Source of the DNA: an uncultured Granulosicoccus sp.
GTDB taxonomy: Bacteria > Pseudomonadota > Gammaproteobacteria > Granulosicoccales > Granulosicoccaceae
NCBI GenBank assembly: GCA_947492525.1
Contig: CANLNQ010000015.1
Location: forward strand, 1-64,000
DNA: 64,000 nt
Direction of reading: 5' to 3'
The notes under the pieces were generated by a model. That model saw only the letters and a program-made list of their open reading frames with translations, had not been told where the DNA came from and did no database searches. Within the stretch, counting starts at the first letter, position 1. The number at the start of each line of letters is the position of its first letter. The translations under genes were made by a program, and so were the position numbers. Shown here piece after piece: positions 57,408 to 64,000 of this stretch.

Positions 57408-58636
57408 CGGGCGGTTCGTCCCGAAACCAGTGAACGCAGGATAGCGCTCTGACTGTCTTCCATGAAACGCGTGGGAGACTCCTTGAACTTCTGGAATTTC
57501 CTGCGACTGGATTCCAGTCCGGTCTTCAGCCGAACGGCCTTGTTGGCCCGGGAGCACAGGGACTGCTGGGTGCGCAGAACCAACTCCTCATAGTCTTCAC
57601 TGCTACTGACGGAGGCTCGATGAGATTCATTCTCTTCCGGGTGTGCGACGGCAGCATTGCGTGACTCACCAGATCCCTCTCTCGCCACGTCGGCAAGATG
57701 CGTCTGTATCAGTGAATGCAGCGTGCATTGATTGCTCATGACATGATACTCAGTGGCAGCGCTGTCGAGTATGTCTGCAAGCGCTTGCTGCTGCTCTCTG
57801 ATCAGCCGGCAGGGGTCTCCATGCGCCAGGAATGCGGTAACGCAATGCTGGATCTGTTCGAAGCCGGCTGGGATGTCGGTGATGAAGGCAGCCGGTACGG
57901 ATGATCGCAATGCGTCCACGGCGATGCCTGCCGAATCACAGAGCACCAGATCCGCCTTGCCGATGACATTCAGTCGGTGGCACAGATTGGAGAGCTGATA
58001 CAGCTCTACCAGAACATTGTCCATGCGCCGACTTTTCAGACTTCCTCCGGGCTCGCTCTTGCTATCCAGAAAATGCGGAATGAGGACGTCGCGAGGCGTT
58101 CGGTTTCTGTACTGCTCGGCATTGAGCTTCAGGTGCAGACTGCGCATCATTGCGGTGTCGGACTGCTGCAGGTTCGATTCATCGTCAAGAATGGCAATGG
58201 CATGCCTGCCAGCTCTGTACATCAGGCCACCAAGGTAGCTGGGTAGCGGTTCCTGAAGGCGGTAGTGGAGGCTGGTGTCCACAGGAAAGTCCAGAGCGCC
58301 TCTGTCCTGCCCGATAGTCTCCGCCGAAACGCGCCTGGGCGCGCCCTTGCGTATGACTCCCGGAAGGTTCACTGCAATTTCGGTGCTGAGCAGAGAGTTG
58401 GGGAACACCGGCCACGCTTCGAGTAGAGAGGGTCTCGACGAGGCCGGGCTTTCGGTCCGCTTGCGGCGCGAGGTATTGCTCTTCTGTCGCCGCAGATTCT
58501 CGACGACAATATATCCTGGCCATCGGCTACAACGCGTCTTGCGCAGCAGCGTCGAGTAGGCTGGGTAGCTGCTCACGCTGATGACAGAGGTTATCGCGTT
58601 GTTTATATCTATGTATTGCAACGATGGCAGGTTCAT
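57404..58636 (-). CDS. Unknown protein coupled to the GT29-like gene
   Basis: I do not recognise the 410-aa product. Visible are a GT-like segment ADLVLCDSAGIAVDALRSSVPAAFITDIPAGFEQIQ (about 228-263), which is the pattern of CDP-glycerol/Kdo-type GT-B donors sites, and a basic Ser/Arg-rich N-terminus. The C-terminal 60 residues are basic and helical. It overlaps the GT29-like gene by 4 bp, so they are one unit. A glycosyltransferase of GT-B fold is the best guess. Confidence 0.65.
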   Translation of the reverse strand: MNLPSLQYIDINNAITSVISVSSYPAYSTLLRKTRCSRWPGYIVVENLRRQKSNTSRRKRTESPASSRPSLLEAWPVFPNSLLSTEIAVNLPGVIRKGAPRRVSAETIGQDRGALDFPVDTSLHYRLQEPLPSYLGGLMYRAGRHAIAILDDESNLQQSDTAMMRSLHLKLNAEQYRNRTPRDVLIPHFLDSKSEPGGSLKSRRMDNVLVELYQLSNLCHRLNVIGKADLVLCDSAGIAVDALRSSVPAAFITDIPAGFEQIQHCVTAFLAHGDPCRLIREQQQALADILDSAATEYHVMSNQCTLHSLIQTHLADVAREGSGESRNAAVAHPEENESHRASVSSSEDYEELVLRTQQSLCSRANKAVRLKTGLESSRRKFQKFKESPTRFMEDSQSAILRSLVSGRTAR

Positions 58637-58691
58637 GTCATTGACTGCTTCGCTATCCGGATCTTCAGGTTGGCAGGAGCGCTGGCCATCG

Positions 58692-59765
58692 CTACACGGC
58701 AGCGTTCTGCAGTGTGTGTGTTCTATCCCTTTGCCAGTGCGCCAGCAAGGTTTCGGCAGATTCGTCGGCCGTGGCAGTTTGACGCACGTATTGTTCCATC
58801 AGGCAAAGCTCCGAGCTTTCGCGCGGATTCGACAGGGTCTTGTTCAAGGCCGCGTACCAGTCATCAGGGGTCTTGGCGATGTGCAGACCGTCAACGTCGT
58901 GTCTGCAGATGTCATGATTGGGAGAGCAGATGGCCGGTGTTCCGAAGGCTGCCGACTCGATGAACTTGATGTGCGACTTGGCGTGGGTGAATGGAGAGTG
59001 CACCAATGGCGCCAGTGTGACCGTGCTGCTGGCTATGATCTGCGGAAGCTTGTAGTAGTCGATCCACGGAGAGCGGGACAAGCGATTGCGAGGAAATTTC
59101 TTCTCCTCGGTATTCAGTGAGCCGACTATCAGCAGTCGGATATCCTTTTCACGATTCACGGTCTCGGCCAGTATGTCGACGATTTGCGAAAAGTCCTTGT
59201 TGTGACTGTTCGATCCGGGCAGATAGGTAATGGTCCGAGGAGCGTTCGCCTGCCTGGCGGTACGTTGCACCGGGGTATCCAGCCAGCGCGACGACAAGCC
59301 ATTGGGAATGACGGTAACGCGATTCCTGCCTGTCTGCTCACGCCAGTGATGGGCCAGGGGCTCCGTCGCCACCGTGACTTCATCGAAACACAGCATTGCC
59401 TGAAGATTACGCTTGAATTGCGCTCTGACGCTGAATTCTGTTGCCTGGTCATTGATCACGCTGGGGGAGAGTGCCGAATACCGCGGAATGAAGACCAGGT
59501 CATCCACGTCCGCGACAGTCCGGATACCGAGTCTTCGACAACGTTTGAGAATCTGGTCCAGAATCTTGCTGGTACGGGGCCGCAACACGCAGACGGTGCG
59601 GTATCTGCTCAGGTGCTCGATGCGCACTTCTGTCAATGGTGCAATATCGGCGATATGCCCCTTTTTCCGGAGTGACTCTGCCAGGTGGTAGCAACGATAT
59701 CGTGTCGAACCATCTCGCCAGGGAGTGAGCTCATGACGCGAACTATGCAGAAACAGTGTGTTCAA
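58692..59765 (-). CDS. GT4-type glycosyltransferase
   Basis: The 357-aa GT-B protein has YRCYHLAESLRKKGHIADIAPL, TVADVDDLVFIPRYSALSP, VIPNGLSSRWL (nucleotide-sugar site) and IKFIESAAFGTPAICSPNHDI. The DVDD style matches the first module of the 938-aa protein at 43969. It is the first gene of a minus-strand trio that runs 55 bp to the next gene. Confidence 0.85.
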   Translation of the reverse strand: MNTLFLHSSRHELTPWRDGSTRYRCYHLAESLRKKGHIADIAPLTEVRIEHLSRYRTVCVLRPRTSKILDQILKRCRRLGIRTVADVDDLVFIPRYSALSPSVINDQATEFSVRAQFKRNLQAMLCFDEVTVATEPLAHHWREQTGRNRVTVIPNGLSSRWLDTPVQRTARQANAPRTITYLPGSNSHNKDFSQIVDILAETVNREKDIRLLIVGSLNTEEKKFPRNRLSRSPWIDYYKLPQIIASSTVTLAPLVHSPFTHAKSHIKFIESAAFGTPAICSPNHDICRHDVDGLHIAKTPDDWYAALNKTLSNPRESSELCLMEQYVRQTATADESAETLLAHWQRDRTHTLQNAAV

Positions 59766-59859
59766 GACAACTCGGGGTTCCGACTGAGAGTGAGTTTACA
59801 TGCAGTTTGCAAGCCAGCAATGTGCGAACTGTGAGAAACGTTCACGTGGGCTGGCTTGA

Positions 59860-62046
59860 ATGCTGCTTGTTTCCTCAAGACGCGAATCATGGGGACGACC
59901 TACTTTAGTGAGCACGTTTGAGCTGCAGGACAGTGTCATTTGCAAAGAGCAGGGCAATCGCCACAAGACCTCCAGTTTCGCGGTCACGTTCTCCAATGGC
60001 ATTCGCAGAATCAGGAACATCAACCGATTTCTGGGTGTTACCGAAGTTGTCAGCCCGGTGCAGGCGGCCAGGCGAAGCCTGCCCGTGTCCAGTGTCGTGG
60101 TATGGGGGCGCAAGCAGAACAGTGAGCGAGCGCTACGCTATGCGTCGCGTCACAAGCTGCGAGTTCTGTATGTCGAGGATGGCTGGATACGTTCCTGTTC
60201 GGCCAACGCGCATTCGCGGGTGTGTTATTCACTGCTGATCGATGATGTCGGCGTGTATTACGACAGCACGACTCCCTCTTCTCTGGAGTGCTATCTGAAT
60301 CTTCCCGATGAACAATTCGACACGCAGTGCAATACCGTAGATCTGAGATACGCAGCGGCGTGTCGGCAGTTGATGATCGACAGGAACATCACCAAATACA
60401 ATTTCTGCAAACAACCCGATCCGGCCAAGCTGCGAGGCGATGGCAAGCCACTGGTGCTGGTACTGGATCAGACCTGTGAAGACGCCTCCGTCAGGTTCGG
60501 AGCGCTGGATGCAGCAGGTTTCAAGGCCATGCTGGATCGAGCCATCGAGGAGAACCCCGAGGCGCGTATCGTCGTCAGAACTCACCCGGATGTCGTTGTC
60601 GGGCGGCGTGAAGGCTATCTGCAGGAACGAGCGCGGCAACTGGGCGTGGAGCTCAGCGCCGATGGCGACAACCCCATTCCCTGGTTGAAGCAGGCCAGCG
60701 TGGTCTATGCGGGTACCTCGCAGCTGGGGTACGAGGCTCTGCTGTGTGGCTGCACCGTCAAGGTGGCCGGGCAGCCCTTTTATGCCGGCTGGGGCCTGAC
60801 CGAGGACTGGCAGGCGATTGAACGCAGAACGGCGACGCGTACGCTTGATCAGCTTTTCCATGCGACACATGTGCACCACGCACGCTATTGCTGCCCGGTA
60901 ACTGGCAAGCGCTGGTCACTGCGGGACTGTCTGGAACATGTCTGCCTGCAGCAAGACTATTTCGAACGAAATTCCGGAAGCCGAGTCTGCATCGGCATCA
61001 CGCCCTGGAAGAAACGCTATCTCGCGCAATTTCTCCGCTCTCCGGACGGGCGTCTGCGATTTTCCAGCAAGAACGATGCTGCTCGCAGTGAAATGCCGCT
61101 GTGTTGGAGTTTTACCGATTCGGAGAAGGGAGCTGACGGTGCGCCCGAGACAGAAGGTCAGTCGAGCCCTGACAGGCGTGACGCCTTCATTCGCGTGGAA
61201 GACGGATTCATCCGCTCCAGAGGACTGGGTTCTGATTTCGCCCCGCCTGCGTCGCTGGTATTCGATGAAGAGGGCTTGTATTTCGATGCCGGTGCGCCAA
61301 GCACGCTGGAGAGATTGTTGAACGAGTACCGCTGTTCAGACGCGGAGCTTGCACGGGCAAGCGTCCTGCGCCAATCCATTCTCTCGGCCAACCTGACCAA
61401 ATACAATGTCGGTCTGCAGGACGGTACCGCGACATCGCGCAGCACGAGACCCGGGGGCAAGAAGAAGATTCTGGTCGTCGGCCAGGTAGAAGGGGATCAA
61501 TCCATTCTTCGGGGTGGCAAGGATGTCAGGTCCAACGGCGGGCTACTGACAGCGGTAAGAAAGGCCAACCCGGATGCCTTCATTGTCTACAAGCCGCACC
61601 CCGACGTTGTCAGCGGGAACCGGAAGGGGGATGTCAATGCCAGTATTCTCAACAGCTGTGTGGACAGAGTCGAGAGCCTTCGCCATTTTCTGGACTGCCT
61701 GTACGAGTGCGACGAACTGCATACCATGACCTCTCTGTCGGGTTTCGAGGCCATTCTCAGAGACGTGCCGGTTGTTACCTACGGGATGCCGTTCTATGCA
61801 GGCTGGGGAATAACCACAGACACTCTGACCTGCGCCAGGCGCAAGGGGACGCGCAGCGTGGATGAACTCGTCTTTCTGTGTCTGATCGCATACCCGCATT
61901 ATGTCGATCTTGCCAGCGGTGAATTCATCTCGGTAGAACAGCTGATCGAGAAAATGAGTGTTGCAGATCAGAGTCGCGGCCTGGGTGGGGTGCGCTGGAT
62001 GAACAAACTGGCCAACGTCTGCGAGGCTCTGTCATACCGGGCGTGA
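59860..62046 (+). CDS. kpsC: Capsule beta-Kdo transferase (KpsC)
   Basis: The 728-aa protein has two similar GT modules, each ending in FYAGWG: GQPFYAGWGLTEDW (about 305) and GMPFYAGWGITTDT (about 645). Each has HPDVV and VxED/DGFIRS (YVEDGWIRS; RVEDGFIRSRGLGSDF). KpsC adds Kdo residues in alternating linkage onto the first Kdo placed by KpsS. Start 59860 is uncertain: GTG 59908 fits the family start (SSFAVTFSNGIRRIRNINRFLG) better, and neither has a clear ribosome site. Confidence 0.93.
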   Translation: MLLVSSRRESWGRPTLVSTFELQDSVICKEQGNRHKTSSFAVTFSNGIRRIRNINRFLGVTEVVSPVQAARRSLPVSSVVVWGRKQNSERALRYASRHKLRVLYVEDGWIRSCSANAHSRVCYSLLIDDVGVYYDSTTPSSLECYLNLPDEQFDTQCNTVDLRYAAACRQLMIDRNITKYNFCKQPDPAKLRGDGKPLVLVLDQTCEDASVRFGALDAAGFKAMLDRAIEENPEARIVVRTHPDVVVGRREGYLQERARQLGVELSADGDNPIPWLKQASVVYAGTSQLGYEALLCGCTVKVAGQPFYAGWGLTEDWQAIERRTATRTLDQLFHATHVHHARYCCPVTGKRWSLRDCLEHVCLQQDYFERNSGSRVCIGITPWKKRYLAQFLRSPDGRLRFSSKNDAARSEMPLCWSFTDSEKGADGAPETEGQSSPDRRDAFIRVEDGFIRSRGLGSDFAPPASLVFDEEGLYFDAGAPSTLERLLNEYRCSDAELARASVLRQSILSANLTKYNVGLQDGTATSRSTRPGGKKKILVVGQVEGDQSILRGGKDVRSNGGLLTAVRKANPDAFIVYKPHPDVVSGNRKGDVNASILNSCVDRVESLRHFLDCLYECDELHTMTSLSGFEAILRDVPVVTYGMPFYAGWGITTDTLTCARRKGTRSVDELVFLCLIAYPHYVDLASGEFISVEQLIEKMSVADQSRGLGGVRWMNKLANVCEALSYRA

Positions 62047-62122
62047 GCCGATGGACGCACCAGGCCTGACGATGTACCCATACGATCAACATTCCTGTCT
62101 ATCAGAACTACCGACCAGCACC

Positions 62123-63109
62123 ATGAGAAGAGTCATACTGCATATTGGACGTCACAAGACGGGTACCACCGCCATACAGCGTTTTCTGCGCAAGAACGGT
62201 TCCCTGCTGGCCGAGCATGGTTTCTGCTACCCCGACTACGGTATTCGCGGTTTTGGACATCATGAGATGGGTGCGCCGATGACACGTGGTGCCCTGTCTC
62301 GTTCACGGGACAGGGCCGCCGAGATCATTGGTGGCTTGCGTAACGGACTCGACACGGTCATCGAGGGGCAGGGCTTGCCATTGGTCATCAGTTCCGAAGC
62401 CTTTCAGAACTGTGACCCAGCGGATGTACGCGCATTGTTCCAGGGCTTTGACGTGGAAGTCGTGGTCTATCTGCGCGAGCAGGTCAAGTATCTGTTGTCG
62501 GCTTACGCACAGAAAGTCCAGGCAAGCGATTACAGCCACACGCTTGAAGAATTCTTTCTTGCCAGTTCCAAGTCTACCTACAAGGAATTCCTGGAGGACT
62601 GGGAAAGGCAGTTTCCGGGCAGAATCAGGGTGAAGAACTACGATCGGCAGGAGTTGCTCAGCGGCAATGTCGTGGTGGACTTCTGTCAGACGTTTCTGGG
62701 AATGGATGGTGATGTCGTCGCAGCAAGATGCCACGAGACTGACGCCAATCCATCGCTGACCAGCGATCTGCTGGAGTTCAAGTTGCGCGTCAACCAGGCT
62801 GAACCGCTTCCGGCAGAGCAGTCGAGAATCTTGTTCAACGCATTGGCAAGGCTGGCTGTTGAAGACAGAAGTGGTAGTCCACGGATTTCGGAAGCACTGG
62901 CCTGTCGGGTAAGAAGACGCTATGCCGAGTCGAACAGGCATATTGCCGACAACTATTTCGGACGCGAGGTTCTCTTTCGACCCTACAGCTGTACTGCAGC
63001 TCCGGCATTCGAAACCAGCCTGGAGACACGGTTGAACATGATCCGGGAAAAACTGATATCCGAGACGCCGGAGCTTGCTCCCTATTTGCCAGTCATGGCG
63101 ACGTCGTGA
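62123..63109 (+). CDS. Sulfotransferase-family protein 3
   Basis: The 328-aa protein begins MRRVILHIGRHKTGTTAIQRFLRKNG, an excellent PAPS-binding loop, and has VVVYLREQVKYLLSAYAQKVQ as the 3'-phosphate segment. ATG 62123 is preferred because the P-loop sits close to the N-terminus; an ATG at 62051 is possible. It lies directly behind kpsC. Confidence 0.82.
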   Translation: MRRVILHIGRHKTGTTAIQRFLRKNGSLLAEHGFCYPDYGIRGFGHHEMGAPMTRGALSRSRDRAAEIIGGLRNGLDTVIEGQGLPLVISSEAFQNCDPADVRALFQGFDVEVVVYLREQVKYLLSAYAQKVQASDYSHTLEEFFLASSKSTYKEFLEDWERQFPGRIRVKNYDRQELLSGNVVVDFCQTFLGMDGDVVAARCHETDANPSLTSDLLEFKLRVNQAEPLPAEQSRILFNALARLAVEDRSGSPRISEALACRVRRRYAESNRHIADNYFGREVLFRPYSCTAAPAFETSLETRLNMIREKLISETPELAPYLPVMATS

Positions 63110-63466
63110 ACACGCAGCCGTTCACGCATCATCGCGTTTGCGCCGACAGAATCTGCCGGAAAACCTCGGGAAGAACGTGAGCTCGACAGTCGGTTGTAGA
63201 GCTGCTGCTGTGATGCAGTGCCATCGTTCATGCGCACCGCATCGCTGCGACGGGCGAGGTCTGGTCTGTCATGTCTTGTGCCTCACAGAATCGTTGATAC
63301 CGTCTGGCACACAAGTTGTTAGATTCGGAAAAGGTGATGTAGTCAGGCTTCATTGGTGATCAGAGGCAGTAGGTTCTGTGCCAGGGAGAAGCGTTCAGTA
63401 TTACCGTTACTGGACGATACCCAAGGTAGAGGTCAGTCGAAAGCGGGTAGTCATCGTGTTACCCCA
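63110..63466. other. Intergenic region with a weak promoter candidate for kpsS
   Basis: TTGATA (63294-63299) followed 17 bp later by TGTTAG (63317-63322) is a weak -35/-10 pair. No gene or hairpin-T terminator is convincing in this stretch. Confidence 0.35.
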
Positions 63467-64000
63467 ATGCACATTCGGATAAAAGCAAAAATGCAGAAGA
63501 GTGCTTTACGCTCTATTGAGTCAGTGTCAGGTTCACAAGGGCCGCAGGAGGCATCTGCGCCTGACCTGTCGAAGAACGCACTTCTGCTGCAAGGGCCCAT
63601 CGGGCCTTTCTTCTCCCGGTTTGCCGAGGATCTGACGACACGTGGCTTCAACGTCACGAAGATCAATTTCAATGGCGGAGACAGCTTCTTCTACCGGCAA
63701 TCGGGCGCTCTGGATTACACGGGTACGCTGGACGATTGGGAGGTGTGGCTGGAACGAGTACTCATCAACTGCCAGATCGGTCGCATCTACCTGTTCGGTG
63801 ACTGCCGCTCCTACCATCGCATCGCCAGAGAGTTGGCCAAGCGACTGCAGATCCGGGTCTTCGTGTTCGAGGAAGGCTACATTCGTCCCAATTTCATCAC
63901 GCTGGAAGAAGAGGGCGTCAACGGACACTCCAGCATGATGTCCAGACCCTTCACCGGGTCGTCAGTGGCAGATGAATTGCCTACCGAAATGCAGCAGCCG
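63467..64000 (+). CDS. kpsS: Capsule Kdo transferase KpsS, 5' part (runs off the window)
   Basis: At least 178 codons are present and the frame is open to the end. The family block ALLLQGPIGPFFSRFAEDLTTRGFNVTKINFNGGDSFFY is followed by IYLFGDCRSYHRIARELAKRL and VFVFEEGYIRPNFITLEEEGVN, all typical of KpsS, which adds the first Kdo to lysophosphatidylglycerol. The start is uncertain: ATG 63467 or 63491, and the frame stays open up to 63338. Confidence 0.92.
   Translation, partial: MHIRIKAKMQKSALRSIESVSGSQGPQEASAPDLSKNALLLQGPIGPFFSRFAEDLTTRGFNVTKINFNGGDSFFYRQSGALDYTGTLDDWEVWLERVLINCQIGRIYLFGDCRSYHRIARELAKRLQIRVFVFEEGYIRPNFITLEEEGVNGHSSMMSRPFTGSSVADELPTEMQQP

Overview
The window reads as chromosome of a free-living, probably marine gammaproteobacterium. 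The evidence is a sigma-70 of gammaproteobacterial type, a GlyGly-CTERM protein, an ABC-dependent (KpsMTEDCS) capsule system and the purEK/purC and tkt-gap-pgk-fba housekeeping sets. I cannot name the species; a Granulosicoccus-like or related lineage is only a guess.

Layout. (1) 1-1,313: the end of an insertion sequence that has cut off a small membrane-anchored gene, followed by a periplasmic substrate-binding protein. (2) 1,622-18,473: a dense, all-minus-strand defence island. It holds McrBC (with an EVE/PUA-like insert in McrB), a possible PD-(D/E)xK protein overlapping an ankyrin-repeat gene, and a type I R-M operon. That operon also carries a YgjP-like metallopeptidase and a zeta-toxin-like pair, and an IS3-family element interrupts its hsdM. 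A Fic AMPylase with a palindromic operator closes the island. (3) 18,625-19,472: a CAU tRNA (probably tRNA-Ile2) whose anticodon loop is split by a 251-nt group I intron, then a five-copy 53-54-bp tandem array whose palindromic core resembles the fic operator. (4) 19,483-29,704: core genes, namely rpoD, tkt-gap-pgk-fba, purC and purEK. (5) 29,922-64,000 and beyond: a capsule locus. kdsD, a lipoprotein and kpsM-T-E-D come first, then about 20 kb of glycosyltransferases, three sulfotransferase-like genes, UDP-xylose synthase and rfbA, and finally kpsC and the 5' part of kpsS.

How the parts work together. kdsD supplies arabinose-5-phosphate for Kdo. KpsS and KpsC build the poly-Kdo linker on the lipid. 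The GT2, GT4, GT61, GT29-like and GT32-like enzymes make a polymer that probably contains xylose and a dTDP-hexose-derived sugar and is probably sulfated. KpsM/T/E/D export it. The defence block combines modification-dependent (McrBC) and modification-sensing (type I) restriction, but the IS insertion in hsdM makes the state of the type I system an open question.

The most unusual items are the intron-split tRNA, the palindrome family shared by the fic promoter and the tandem array, the nuclease-like/ankyrin pair beside McrBC, the broken hsdM beside intact hsdR and hsdS, and two 9-bp-type minisatellites in the capsule region (one noncoding, one encoding an E-Q-A/V tract).
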